Shown: one piece after another, positions 24,852-33,856 of the stretch
Position numbering within the stretch: position 1 is the first letter of the stretch
Layout of the letters: each line of letters opens with the position of its first letter
From: Verrucomicrobiia bacterium
GTDB lineage: Bacteria; Verrucomicrobiota; Verrucomicrobiia; Limisphaerales; JAEYXS01
Reading direction: 5' to 3'
Length of the DNA stretch: 64,000 nt
NCBI GenBank assembly: GCA_036405135.1
Contig: DASWYF010000033.1
Location: 64,001 to 128,000, forward strand
Position numbers and translations under genes: made by a program
The notes under the pieces: model-generated
Told to the model about the DNA's origin: nothing
Seen by the model: only the letters and a program-made list of their open reading frames with translations
The model's database searches: none

Positions 24852-27335
24852 TCACTCGGGAAAGGTGTATTTGAGGCGGAAGAACCTGCTCCCCTCCAAT
24901 GTGTTTGTCACGGTGCGAAGATTTCCTATGGTATGCACCGTGCCGAAATAGGTTATCCATGACGGCGGCGCGATTGTTTCGCTATGTTGCAGTTGGAAAC
25001 TGGGCGAATCCACCGGCCATTGGATCACCAGCTTGCCGTTCGCTGACAGCAGCGTTGACATGCTCGGCAGTATGACAAAGCCGGGATTCACCACCGTGAT
25101 GCCCGCCGGATTGAAGAGCCGGACATTGCCGGACGGAGCCGTCGGTATCGTGAGCGTGAGGCGGGTGCCGGATTCCACCGTGAAGGTCGCCGGGGTGAAG
25201 GAGAAGGTCACATTCGTGACATCCAGAAGATTGATGCCCTCCAAGGTGACCGTCGTGCCGTGAGGCCCGGCCCGGGGACTGAGATCCGTGACAGTCGGAA
25301 ATACCAGGAAAGGCATTGTGGACACGGCGGTACCTTCACCCGTGATGACTTCGACCGTGCCGGAGGTGACTCCGGCAGGGACCGTGGCAGTAATGAGGTT
25401 CACGGAATTATTCGTGTAAGTGGTCGCGATGCCATTGAACTTCACGCTGGTGACGTTGAAGAGGCCGGAGCCTTGGATCATCACGCTGTCACCCGCGCGG
25501 CCGCGATCAGGCACGAGCGCATCCAGCTTGGGCAGCATGGCGAAGTTTGTGATGGTGGTCATGAGGCCTGCCGGTGTCTTGATGGTGATGGGTGCGCTGA
25601 CACAACTCTCCGGGACAAAGAAGCTGACGCGTGTGTTGTTCACCAACTGCGGCGTGATCACCACTTCACCGATGCGCACCTCCATGGTGGCGGTGAAATT
25701 GACGCCAGTAAGCGTGAGGGTGGAGAGCGCGGTGGCTTTCACTGGCCCGAAGCTGCCGATGTGCGGCCAGACATAGAAGAGATTGGTGCTGCTGCCGGTG
25801 CCGCCAGAAGTGGTGACGGAAAAACTGCCAGTCGTGGCATCTGCCGGAAGAGTCGTCGATATCTGGTTGGTGCCGCTGATGGATGTGACGGTATAATTTA
25901 CTGACTGATTGTTCAATTTGACCGAGGACGCTCCGTTGAAACCGTAACCGAACAGCGTGACGATAGAACCGGGAGAACCAGATTTCGGCGAGAAATCTAT
26001 TATCGAGGGCGTTGTGCCCACCACTGTGAACGATTCGGAGCTGGTCGACACGCCGAGCGAGTTCGAGGCGGTGATGAAGCCACTCGTCGCTCCGGCGGGG
26101 ATGGTCGCATGGACTTGAGAGCCACCGGAACCAGTCATCGCGTAATTTGCCTGCACACCGTTGAAACGGATATAGACTTCATTAGCGCCGCCAGCGTGCA
26201 GCAAATTTTCACCGCCGATAACGACTGTGCTACCCACGCTGCCGCTGTTCAGATTCAAGGATGTAATCTTGGGTGCCGGACCCACGATAAAGTTACTGCT
26301 AGTTGTGAAGGAATTGGTGCCCTTAGTCAGTTTGATCGGACCGGTTGTTGCCGTGGCAGGAACAACGGCCTGTACTTGGGAGTCCGACGTCACCGCTCCG
26401 CTAATGGCTGCCACGTTATTAAAGTGAACGCTATTGAGACCAGTGAAACCGGCTCCCGTTATCAAGACGGTGGTGCCGACTGCTCCAGCAGCGGGACTGA
26501 ACTCTGTAACAATTGGTCCTGGCCCGGTGATCAGATTCGTCACACTGGTCGCTTGCCCTCCGGGTGTCTGCACCTTGATCGGACCGCTGGTAGCATTAGC
26601 CGGGATTTGGGCCTGCACTTGGTTTTGCGCGGTGATTGCAAAACCGGTCGCAGGTTGTCCGTTGAAAAGCACATTCGTAACGCCCGTAAAGTCGCCACCA
26701 TCGATGATCACGATCGTGCCCCAGATGGCTACAGTGGGTGAGAACGAGCGGATAATTGGCTCGCCAGTGACGAGAAAATTGTTGGTCGTGATCGTGAAAC
26801 CCGCTGTAGTCATGACCTTCACCGGAGCATTGGTCGCTTCTGGCGGAACAGTCACAGATATCTGGGTGTCACTGACAGGAACAAACGTTGTGGCAATGTC
26901 ACCGAAATAAACATTTGTGACATTGGCCAGGTTGTGACCCTGGATGAGCACGTTGCGACCGCTCAACCCGCGGTCGGGCGTCAGTTCCGTGATACGTGGC
27001 GTCACCACAAACGAGGTGGAGCTGGCACCACCACCAATGCTGTTATTGACACCGATCGGTCCAGTCAAAGCGTCGTCTGGCACAGTGGCATACAGAACGG
27101 TATCGCTCTCGATGAAGAAAACGGCCTGCACACCGAAAAACGTGACCGTTTTGGCCGTGGTGAAGTTCGCACCGGTGATCTTTACGCTGGCGCCGGGTTT
27201 GCCGGAAAGGGGTTGAAAGGCAGAGACAGTCGCTACCTGCGCTTGTGCTGAACCAGCCCCGAGCAGCAGAGCAAATGCACATATCAGCCACGCGTGGGCG
27301 CAGCAACCTCCTAGGATACGACGTAACGACTTCAC
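24852..27335 (-). CDS. Exported protein with nine IPT/TIG domains
   Basis: The 827-residue protein has a signal peptide (WLICAFALLLGAGSAQAQ) and nine successive IPT/TIG immunoglobulin-like domains of about 80 residues. Each opens with a variant of PxITxLSPxxGxxGTxVxI and has GxNFxxxTxVxFxG and VPxxATSGPI elements. The last 65 residues (LQHSETIAPPSW, then SRFFRLKYTFPE) form the C-terminal domain often seen in verrucomicrobial exported proteins. TIG repeats build extended adhesive or carbohydrate-binding stalks. The frame stays open upstream to a GTG at 27419, but that lies inside the terminator hairpin of the preceding gene. The GTG at 27335 is the best start directly before a basic n-region. 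Confidence 0.85.
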   Translation of the reverse strand: MKSLRRILGGCCAHAWLICAFALLLGAGSAQAQVATVSAFQPLSGKPGASVKITGANFTTAKTVTFFGVQAVFFIESDTVLYATVPDDALTGPIGVNNSIGGGASSTSFVVTPRITELTPDRGLSGRNVLIQGHNLANVTNVYFGDIATTFVPVSDTQISVTVPPEATNAPVKVMTTAGFTITTNNFLVTGEPIIRSFSPTVAIWGTIVIIDGGDFTGVTNVLFNGQPATGFAITAQNQVQAQIPANATSGPIKVQTPGGQATSVTNLITGPGPIVTEFSPAAGAVGTTVLITGAGFTGLNSVHFNNVAAISGAVTSDSQVQAVVPATATTGPIKLTKGTNSFTTSSNFIVGPAPKITSLNLNSGSVGSTVVIGGENLLHAGGANEVYIRFNGVQANYAMTGSGGSQVHATIPAGATSGFITASNSLGVSTSSESFTVVGTTPSIIDFSPKSGSPGSIVTLFGYGFNGASSVKLNNQSVNYTVTSISGTNQISTTLPADATTGSFSVTTSGGTGSSTNLFYVWPHIGSFGPVKATALSTLTLTGVNFTATMEVRIGEVVITPQLVNNTRVSFFVPESCVSAPITIKTPAGLMTTITNFAMLPKLDALVPDRGRAGDSVMIQGSGLFNVTSVKFNGIATTYTNNSVNLITATVPAGVTSGTVEVITGEGTAVSTMPFLVFPTVTDLSPRAGPHGTTVTLEGINLLDVTNVTFSFTPATFTVESGTRLTLTIPTAPSGNVRLFNPAGITVVNPGFVILPSMSTLLSANGKLVIQWPVDSPSFQLQHSETIAPPSWITYFGTVHTIGNLRTVTNTLEGSRFFRLKYTFPE

Positions 27336-27409
27336 AATATGATGGCGCAAATAATTAGCAGAAACTCTTGGACGGGAAAGAGGTAAGTTTTGCTCCCAAA
27401 TAATGAGAA

Positions 27410-27436
27410 ACGGCAGCACTTTCTGAGTGCTGCCGT
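27410..27436 (-). terminator. Terminator of the DUF6268-like gene
   Basis: ACGGCAGCACT (27410-27420) pairs perfectly with AGTGCTGCCGT (27426-27436) around a 5-nt loop. On the minus strand the hairpin lies about 40 bp behind the stop at 27478 and is followed by TTTCTCATT. Confidence 0.8.
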
Positions 27437-27477
27437 AAAGCTACCTGGTTTTTCTTTCGAAAAACCCCGTCTGAATC

Positions 27478-28359
27478 CTAGAACCGGGCGTTCAAAGTGA
27501 GGCCGAAGTAAAGGGCTCCATCGCCGTTGAGTTGAAGATCCGCATCTTCAAAGACAAACCGGCGATCCACCACCCAGCCTGCTTCTGCCGCAACGCTAAA
27601 ACCCTTACCCAACCGCGCACGCACGCCACCACCCACGCGAATCTCACGATAGCTCACGATCTCGTCGTTAAGATTAGGACGGCCGGTGCGATCACCAAAA
27701 TCCTCGGCCACGCGATAGGCTCCGCCCATGAGTTCAGCACCAGCAAAAAGAGTGGTTTGCGGGTTGAGTTGATATTCCAAGGCTGGCTTGGGCAAAATCA
27801 GGGAAAGAGTCCAATCCTGAGCGAATTGCCAACGGACACCCACACCGCCGATCACCGGAATATCACGCAGGTAATCCACATTCAGCGCCGCCACCCACAT
27901 AAGGGTGGCACTCTGCTGATAGGAAACACCGACGGTTAGCGGCACGTTGACATCACCGCCATCAATGTCTTCCAGATCACTGAAAAGGCCGGGGCGGACA
28001 TCAATACGCAGATTCCATTTATCCGCGAATTTCCAGTCATTTTGAAAATTCAACGTTAGCGCATTCACCGTGTTCGGTAGGGGCACACCGGCTGGCAGGC
28101 CGAACCCGGAGCGTTCCCATCCAAAGCCGACGCCCCAAGCATAGCTATCACTGGTCGGAAAACGCAGCAAGTAGCTGAGATCCGTGTGAAAAGCGTCCAT
28201 CTCGCCTGCATTCACATCACCGATATTGAGATCCGCTGGTGCCGAGTAGGAGAATCCGGTGGAGAACTGGTGACGGATCTCAGTCTCTGGAGCAGCGATT
28301 AAAGCAGAGGTCGTTCCAAAAAAAACCATCGCGGCCAATACAGTGTGTTTGATACGCAT
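27478..28359 (-). CDS. Predicted outer-membrane beta-barrel, DUF6268-like
   Basis: The 293-residue protein has a signal peptide (ending SALIAAP) and many amphipathic strands with aromatic girdle residues (YAWGVGFGWERSGFG, WNLRIDVRPGLFSD). It ends in Phe (LTLNARF), as outer-membrane barrels do. I associate it with DUF6268, a family of putative surface porin-like proteins. It is monocistronic with a clear terminator. A transport role is an inference only. Confidence 0.72.
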   Translation of the reverse strand: MRIKHTVLAAMVFFGTTSALIAAPETEIRHQFSTGFSYSAPADLNIGDVNAGEMDAFHTDLSYLLRFPTSDSYAWGVGFGWERSGFGLPAGVPLPNTVNALTLNFQNDWKFADKWNLRIDVRPGLFSDLEDIDGGDVNVPLTVGVSYQQSATLMWVAALNVDYLRDIPVIGGVGVRWQFAQDWTLSLILPKPALEYQLNPQTTLFAGAELMGGAYRVAEDFGDRTGRPNLNDEIVSYREIRVGGGVRARLGKGFSVAAEAGWVVDRRFVFEDADLQLNGDGALYFGLTLNARF

Positions 28360-28428
28360 AGATAAAAAGGAAGCCTCACTATAGCAGGAAAGCGGCTGGT
28401 TGCAAATTGCACAGACGAGAAGGTTTCT

Positions 28429-28980
28429 TTAATCAACCTTAGTCGAGGGGGGCACCGCCTGAGCCTCTTCTTCCTTGGCCTTCTTCATCTCCTCCGCACC
28501 ATTCCGCCATGAAAGCAGGAACAGTAATCCTACACCTGTGCAGATGGCTATATCGGCTATGTTAAAGGCGGGAAAGCCCGCCTCACCCCCGCCGCGCTTA
28601 TAGACAAAAAAATAGAGGAAATCGATGACGTGATAGCGATCCGGGTGCAACCGATCCACAAGATTGCCCAAGATGCCGCCGAACATCAGCCCGAGCGCTA
28701 TCTGGCCGAGCTTGGTATGCGCTTCAAAATGATGGCGGAAGAGAACGAGCGCTCCGAACGCGAGGAGCGAGATGATGGCCAGCATCTCATTGTTTCCATG
28801 GAAAAGACTCCACGCAGCTCCGGTATTCGTCCAATGAACGAATTTGAAAAAACCATCGACGATGACCACTTCCTCGGCGCGACCGAGGAAGCGCAAGACG
28901 ATGTATTTGGTGAGCTGGTCGAGCAGCAGGATGGTTCCCGCAAGGGCGGCCATCCGCTGATTTCCAGTCAAGGCAGGCAC
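28429..28980 (-). CDS. lspA: Lipoprotein signal peptidase (signal peptidase II)
   Basis: The 183-residue protein has four membrane segments and the two catalytic aspartates, in GNLVDRLHP and in FNIADIAI. LspA removes the signal peptide from diacylglyceryl-prolipoproteins in the inner membrane, which this organism needs for the lipoproteins encoded in the window. The charged C-terminal tail (EEMKKAKEEEAQ) is longer than usual. The start is GTG, confirmed by a CAGGAG Shine-Dalgarno sequence about 7 bp before it. The gene lies 14 bp behind dnaN and is surely co-transcribed. Confidence 0.96.
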   Translation of the reverse strand: MPALTGNQRMAALAGTILLLDQLTKYIVLRFLGRAEEVVIVDGFFKFVHWTNTGAAWSLFHGNNEMLAIISLLAFGALVLFRHHFEAHTKLGQIALGLMFGGILGNLVDRLHPDRYHVIDFLYFFVYKRGGGEAGFPAFNIADIAICTGVGLLFLLSWRNGAEEMKKAKEEEAQAVPPSTKVD

Positions 28981-28994
28981 TAGAACGCTCCTGC

Positions 28995-30098
28995 TTAGCT
29001 CATGCGCATGGGCATGAGGACGTAGAGGAACGGGCCATTGATCTTGATGACGCCCGGGCTGAGCTCATCCGTCAGCTCCAGGAACACTTCATCCCCATCC
29101 AAGGCCTTCAGCGGATCCATCATATACGTCGGATTGAACGCGATGGAAAGATCGTTGCCCTTGTAGTTCACCGCAATGCTTTCACGGCCTTCACCGACTT
29201 CCGGCGTGTTCGCATTGATGGAAAGGGTATTCTTGGAGAAGGTCAGTTTGACGGAGTTCGTCTTCTCGCTGGTCATGATTTCTGCACGGCGCAGGGCGTG
29301 CAGCAGTTCTTCGCGGCTGAGGGCGATGCGTTCCTTGGACTCTTGCGGAATGACCTGCTTGTAATTCGGGTAGTTGCCTTCCACGAGTTTCGAGATGAGC
29401 AGGATGCTGCCACCCTTTTCATCCTTCAACGTGAACGCCACCTGATTCTCCGTGAACTTGATCTCCACTTCACCCGCAGTACCGAGCAAGCGGTTCAATT
29501 CATTGATCGCTTTCGTGGGAACGATGAATTCGCCTTGGGCATCTGTGCCGATCTCTTCTTCGGCGAGCGCGAGACGTCGGCCATCCGTGGCCACCATCGT
29601 CACTTTATCTTGCTTGAGGATGACGAAGATGCCGTTCAGCACGTAGCGCGTCTCGTCTGTGGAGATGGCGAAAGACGTGCGCTTGAGCATGGCCTTCACC
29701 TTTTCCTGCGGGAGCGTGACTTTCTTGTTCTCTTTGAACTGGGGCAGGGGAGGAAATTCTTCTGCAGCCAAACCGTTGATCTTGTAGAAGGACGCACCAG
29801 CACGGAGGCTGCAAACACTCTTCTCATCAATCTCCAGTTCGATCTCACCGGCGGGTAATTCGCGCACGATGCTGAAGAGGCGTTTCACCGGTAACGTGAC
29901 AGAGCCACCTTTGGCGATCTGCGCCTCGACGGATCCAGAGATGGACACGTCCAGGTCTGTGGCGGTCAGTTCGAGGCGGGTCCCTTCGCCACGCAGCAAC
30001 ACGTTGGAGAGGATGGGTAGCGTGGTGCGCGTGCTGACAACATTTTGCACGGCTTGCAACCCATTAATGAGCTGGTCTTTGGCGATGGTGAATTTCAT
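28995..30098 (-). CDS. dnaN: DNA polymerase III beta subunit (sliding clamp)
   Basis: The 367-residue protein has the length and three-domain order of bacterial beta clamps, beginning MKFTIAKDQLINGLQAVQNV with TLPILSNVLL and ending in the conserved VLMPMRMS. Two copies close into a ring that tethers the replicative polymerase to DNA. Unlike in many bacteria it is not beside dnaA, recF or gyrB; lspA follows it directly and a cysteine desulfurase gene lies upstream. A sequence matching a DnaA box lies about 50 bp upstream of its start. Confidence 0.98.
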   Translation of the reverse strand: MKFTIAKDQLINGLQAVQNVVSTRTTLPILSNVLLRGEGTRLELTATDLDVSISGSVEAQIAKGGSVTLPVKRLFSIVRELPAGEIELEIDEKSVCSLRAGASFYKINGLAAEEFPPLPQFKENKKVTLPQEKVKAMLKRTSFAISTDETRYVLNGIFVILKQDKVTMVATDGRRLALAEEEIGTDAQGEFIVPTKAINELNRLLGTAGEVEIKFTENQVAFTLKDEKGGSILLISKLVEGNYPNYKQVIPQESKERIALSREELLHALRRAEIMTSEKTNSVKLTFSKNTLSINANTPEVGEGRESIAVNYKGNDLSIAFNPTYMMDPLKALDGDEVFLELTDELSPGVIKINGPFLYVLMPMRMS

Positions 30099-30149
30099 GC
30101 GCGCTTACTAGTACAGAGTATCTTTCAAGAACTCCGTATTATTAAGGGG

Positions 30150-30158
30150 TGTGAATAA
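30150..30158 (-). promoter_or_regulatory. Candidate DnaA box upstream of dnaN
   Basis: On the minus strand the sequence reads TTATTCACA, a perfect match to the DnaA box consensus TTATNCACA. A weaker relative, TTATTCGTA, lies about 100 bp further upstream. One exact 9-mer of this type is expected by chance in a window of this size, so its meaning rests on its position before dnaN. Confidence 0.35.
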
Positions 30159-30307
30159 GGAAAATAACGTACATTGTCAAGGTTCTGACAGGCACTTACA
30201 CAAGATATTGCGGTCTGAATAACCAAGGCCCACCAAGGCTGGCATCTCCCAAAAGTCCAAGTTATTCGTATTGTTCGCAATTCATTAACAGGTTTTTGGA
30301 ACGATTC

Positions 30308-31450
30308 TCAGGCACGTATTCGCATCACGACCACGGGAAAACGGTCGCAGACATAGGCAACTTGCTCCGCAGTAGAATCCCGGCCTAGGGAAAACCGGAC
30401 CAGTGCATTAGCTTGATTCGGCTCTACACCCATAGCCGTCATGACATGGGAAGGTTCCAAAGAACCTGCCGAACACGCGGAACCACTCGAAGCACAGATA
30501 CCTTCTAGGTCTAAACCGGCCATAAGAGAGATGCCATCACATCCTTCAACGGTAACGGAGATAGTATTTGCCAACCTCTGGGTGTAAGAACCGCGAAAAT
30601 GAACTCCCGGAACCGTAAGACAGCCTGTGAGTAGCTGTTCGGTAAGAGGTTTTAGGTGATTCGGGTTAAAAACCGGTTTCTGAGCGTTCTGGGCGAAGGC
30701 TTCTACCAATCCAGCTATGGCAACCATGTTCTCCGTTCCAGCGCGCCGTTCATTCTCATGGCCGCCTCCGAAGAGGATAGGGTCAGGCAGCAAAGGTGAT
30801 TGGATATAGAGTGCGCCCGAACCTTTCGGACCGTGAAACTTATGGGCGCAAACGGAGACTAGGTTGGCATTGAACTGCCGGATGTCCGTAAAGGGCTCTT
30901 TGCCGATCCATTGCGCGGCATCCGTATGGAAGAGGACGCCGTGTTCCTGACAGATGCTTCCCAGCTCAGCAACGGGCTGAATGGTCCCGGTCTCGTTATT
31001 CGCGGCCATCAGGCTGGCGAACACGGTGTCTGGACGGATGGCGTTGACCAAGTCATCCGGCGAGATGCGGCCGGTGCTATCTACCGGTAGATAGGTGACC
31101 TCGAAACCCTCTTTCTTCTGCAGATATTGAAAGCAGTGCAGCGCGGCATGGTGCTCGATGGAAGACGTGATGAGGTGGCGGCCTTTGCTCTTCAGCATCC
31201 GCGTGACACCGAAGATCGCGAGGTTATTGCTTTCAGTACCGCCGCTGGTGAAGACGACTTCGCTGGGTTTCGATTTCCAGAGATGCGCCAGGCGGTCGCG
31301 CTGTTCGTCCAAGTGTGCCCGGGCGCGTACGCCGATCTGATGCACGCTGGAGGGGTTGCCGAAGATCTCATCGAGATACGGCAACATCGCGGCTTTCACC
31401 GCCGAATCAAGCGGAGTGGTGGCATTGTAATCAAAATAGACCGGCAGCAC
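30308..31450 (-). CDS. Cysteine desulfurase (IscS/NifS-like)
   Basis: The 380-residue protein is a class V PLP enzyme that takes sulfur from cysteine for iron-sulfur clusters, tRNA thiolation and cofactors. It shows YFDYNATTPLD at the N-terminus, TSGGTESNNLA, the cofactor Lys in CAHKFHGPKG, RAGTENM and the active Cys in SSGSACSAGSLEPSHV. The long loop around this Cys resembles the IscS/NifS group I type. I use the GTG at 31450, which gives the family's normal beginning; the longer frame from a TTG at 31513 would add a hydrophobic stretch with no counterpart. No scaffold gene (iscU or sufU) is adjacent. Confidence 0.94.
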   Translation of the reverse strand: MLPVYFDYNATTPLDSAVKAAMLPYLDEIFGNPSSVHQIGVRARAHLDEQRDRLAHLWKSKPSEVVFTSGGTESNNLAIFGVTRMLKSKGRHLITSSIEHHAALHCFQYLQKKEGFEVTYLPVDSTGRISPDDLVNAIRPDTVFASLMAANNETGTIQPVAELGSICQEHGVLFHTDAAQWIGKEPFTDIRQFNANLVSVCAHKFHGPKGSGALYIQSPLLPDPILFGGGHENERRAGTENMVAIAGLVEAFAQNAQKPVFNPNHLKPLTEQLLTGCLTVPGVHFRGSYTQRLANTISVTVEGCDGISLMAGLDLEGICASSGSACSAGSLEPSHVMTAMGVEPNQANALVRFSLGRDSTAEQVAYVCDRFPVVVMRIRA

Positions 31451-31847
31451 ATCTCTGAAGTAGGCTAAAACAGGGACAAAGACAATGAGGTGTGAAATAA
31501 TTATTAATAGCAAGGAAGGCTCTGCAGCCGGGCAAACTTATTGTCGCTAAACGCATGCTTTGAAGGGATGTGGGACTTGGTCATAGATGGGACAAAATCA
31601 ATCCTAACAAGGTTTCGCAGGGTCTGGGAGAGATTCTTCAGGAGATAGTATTAAGTATTCTTCCTGAGACATGTCCTGAAAAAGCACGGAAAAACTAAGG
31701 CCAAATGGCTGCTAAAAGGCGTGGATTTCAGGCCGAAACACCCTCTTTCCATTAAGGCTGTAATAGTTCGTTGAAAAAATTGTCGGAACACAATTTAGAG
31801 TCGATATTCAGGATGATACGTGCAGCAAAGGCTGGCTTCATACCAGC
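31451..31847. other. Intergenic region between divergent genes
   Basis: About 400 bp without a supported gene. Around 31638-31663 an imperfect dyad (AGGA, GATAGTATTAAGTATT, CTTCCT) could be an operator. An ATACCAGC near 31841 mirrors GCTGGCTTC upstream. No standard promoter could be chosen with confidence. Confidence 0.4.
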
Positions 31848-32372
31848 ATGATGCGACCGTTTATGTGCAAACATAATTTCTCCACTCCGCCCGGAATCCG
31901 ATGGTCTGCAGCGACTTTGTTGCTATTCGTGTTCTGCCTCAGTGCGGGGGCGCAACCATCTCTTGCCGCTGAAGGCAACCCCAAAGGCAAGGGAAAGTCT
32001 AAACCCAAGGTGAGCGAGAGGCCTCAAGTCATCGGCGCAATATCCTCAACAACAAAACCCCTACGCCCCAGCCAAGCGGGCGGCGGTACCGAGACCTCTC
32101 AACTGGTGGCCCAGTTCCAATCTGCCCGGAATGACTATCTAGAAGCGCAAAAAGAATTGAAGATCGCCAAAGGGACCGAGCTGAACGAAGAACAACGCGC
32201 TGTATTGCGTGAAAAATCCAAAGACGCCCTGAACAGGTGGCGCGAAGATCACCGGCAATTTACTGAAGAGCAGCAAGAGCGGTTGAAGACGATCAAGGCC
32301 GAGTTGCAAACAGACCTCGCGCAACGCGTGGATAGTGTGAGAGAAGACACCACCGGCGGTCGTGGTCGTTGA
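31848..32372 (+). CDS. Hypothetical exported coiled-coil protein
   Basis: The 174-residue protein has a signal peptide (LLLFVFCLSAGAQPSLAAEG), a Lys/Gly-rich segment (GNPKGKGKSKPKV) and a C-terminal helical coiled coil of about 90 residues rich in Glu, Lys and Gln (LEAQKELKIAK, QFTEEQQERLKTIKAEL). No enzymatic motif is present. The downstream regulator starts 150 bp later on the same strand, but there is no evidence of a shared role. Confidence 0.7.
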   Translation: MMRPFMCKHNFSTPPGIRWSAATLLLFVFCLSAGAQPSLAAEGNPKGKGKSKPKVSERPQVIGAISSTTKPLRPSQAGGGTETSQLVAQFQSARNDYLEAQKELKIAKGTELNEEQRAVLREKSKDALNRWREDHRQFTEEQQERLKTIKAELQTDLAQRVDSVREDTTGGRGR

Positions 32373-32525
32373 TCTGTCCTGATTCAGGACTGCGCGCAGC
32401 CCGTGCCACATGGCCGGAGAGGTCCCCAGCGGATTTTTTCTGATCCACGCCATTTGCGCAGCCAAATGGCCATTGTAAGGAGGGGCGACGGTTTATTATC
32501 TAACCCCGTCAATTTCTTTGCAATC

Positions 32526-33206
32526 ATGGAGACGGTTTCGGAAAAAATCCGTGTTTTGGTGGCAGATGACCAGCCTATGGTCCGTGTGGGACTTAGAGCC
32601 ATGCTGGCTTTATTCCCGAAGCTCGATCTCGTCGGCGATGCTTCCAGTGGTAAGGAAGCGGTTTTACAAGCAACCCGTTTACACCCGGATATCGTCCTGC
32701 TGGATGTGCAGATGCCTGATGGACCTGCGTTTGAAGCCTGTCGCAGCATAGTAGCACTGAACAAAGGGATCCGGGTGATATTCCTCACTTCCTTTGCGGA
32801 TGATGACGTGGTTTTCGAGGCCATTTCTGCGGGCGCTGCCGGGTTTCTGCTAAAAGACTCTTCCGGTGATGATGTCGTGCATGCCATCAACCAGGTCATG
32901 ACCGGAGGTTCTGTGGTGGCGCCATCCATCACGCATCACCTGATAATGCGAATCAAAAGAGGAGCCGAAAAAGCGCCAGCCGCAGGATTCGATGCACTTA
33001 CTTTTCAGGAAAAACGGGTACTAGTGCTGGTGTCCCAAGGAAAGACGAACAAGGAAATCGGTGCCGAAATGTCCCTTAGTCCTAAAACAGTAAATAATTA
33101 TTTGAGCAGCCTGCTGGACAAATTGGCCCTAAAAAGGCGCTCACAAGCCGCTGCCTTCTACGCCCGGAGCGTTCATGACGCCACCAACAAGGCCCTACGC
33201 GAGTAG
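32526..33206 (+). CDS. NarL/FixJ-type response regulator
   Basis: The 226-residue protein has a receiver domain (1-125) with the acidic pair Asp14-Asp15, phosphoacceptor Asp60 (DIVLLDVQMPDG) and the conserved Lys in FLLKD. A LuxR-type helix-turn-helix follows at about 157-215 (LTFQEKRVLVLVSQGKTNKEI, SPKTVNNYLSSLLDKL). The ATG at 32526 fits the family start; earlier in-frame codons would add about 40 non-conserved residues. No histidine kinase is adjacent, so the input is unknown. The minor pilin operon starts 135 bp behind it on the same strand, which makes regulation of that operon or co-expression with it possible but unproven. Confidence 0.93.
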   Translation: METVSEKIRVLVADDQPMVRVGLRAMLALFPKLDLVGDASSGKEAVLQATRLHPDIVLLDVQMPDGPAFEACRSIVALNKGIRVIFLTSFADDDVVFEAISAGAAGFLLKDSSGDDVVHAINQVMTGGSVVAPSITHHLIMRIKRGAEKAPAAGFDALTFQEKRVLVLVSQGKTNKEIGAEMSLSPKTVNNYLSSLLDKLALKRRSQAAAFYARSVHDATNKALRE

Positions 33207-33340
33207 AGTCCATTTTTGTGCTTCAATGGCTCTGGTGAACCATTGGAGAACACCTAGGCTGGAATCGTGGGAACGTGAGTCATCTGGATGCCTGTTTCGG
33301 GATGAAGCGGGAGATGGTCGCGCTTCCTCAAAGTCTCATC

Positions 33341-33856
33341 ATGAACCTCAGTTCGCTAGCCAGACAATGCCGTGTTGCCCGTGCTCAGGCGTTCACGCTG
33401 ATTGAAGTCATGATTTCCATGACTGTAGTGGTCATGATGTTTGTCAGCCTGTATGCAGGCATCACGCAAGGTCTCGCTGTGATATCCAGCGCGCGGGAAA
33501 ACATGCGGGCCACGCAGATCATTATCGAAAAGATCGAGCTGCTGCGCCTGTATTCGTGGGATGAGATCACCACACCAGGCTACATTCCTATGGCTTTTGC
33601 CGAGCGGTTGATGCCCAGTTCCATCACCAATGCCTCCTCCGTCGCAGCAAATGTGGATGCCCTCTCCACGCCAGGCGGTGAGGGCACTATATTCGTTGGC
33701 ACCATCGAGCTTGCCACGCCTTCTATAGCCGCTGGTTACAACGACAACTTGCGGCTCGCCACCCTGACTGTGGCCTGGACAAACGGCAATATCCGGCGCT
33801 CGCGCACGATGCAAACCTTGGTGGCCCAACAGGGCCTGCACGATTATGTGTATTAA
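33341..33856 (+). CDS. PilV-like minor pilin / prepilin
   Basis: The 171-residue protein has a leader ending RAQA, then FTLIEVMISMTVVVMMFVSLY with Glu at +5, as in type IV prepilins; the first residue is Ala rather than Gly before the cut. The globular domain is about 120 residues long (LLRLYSWDEITTPGYIP, LRLATLTVAWTNG), in the style of PilV/GspI. The start is uncertain: ATG codons at 33302, 33314 and 33341 and a GTG at 33275 are in frame. I prefer 33341 because it gives a leader of normal length. It is the first gene of a three-gene minor pilin operon and overlaps the next by 11 bp. Confidence 0.82.
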   Translation: MNLSSLARQCRVARAQAFTLIEVMISMTVVVMMFVSLYAGITQGLAVISSARENMRATQIIIEKIELLRLYSWDEITTPGYIPMAFAERLMPSSITNASSVAANVDALSTPGGEGTIFVGTIELATPSIAAGYNDNLRLATLTVAWTNGNIRRSRTMQTLVAQQGLHDYVY

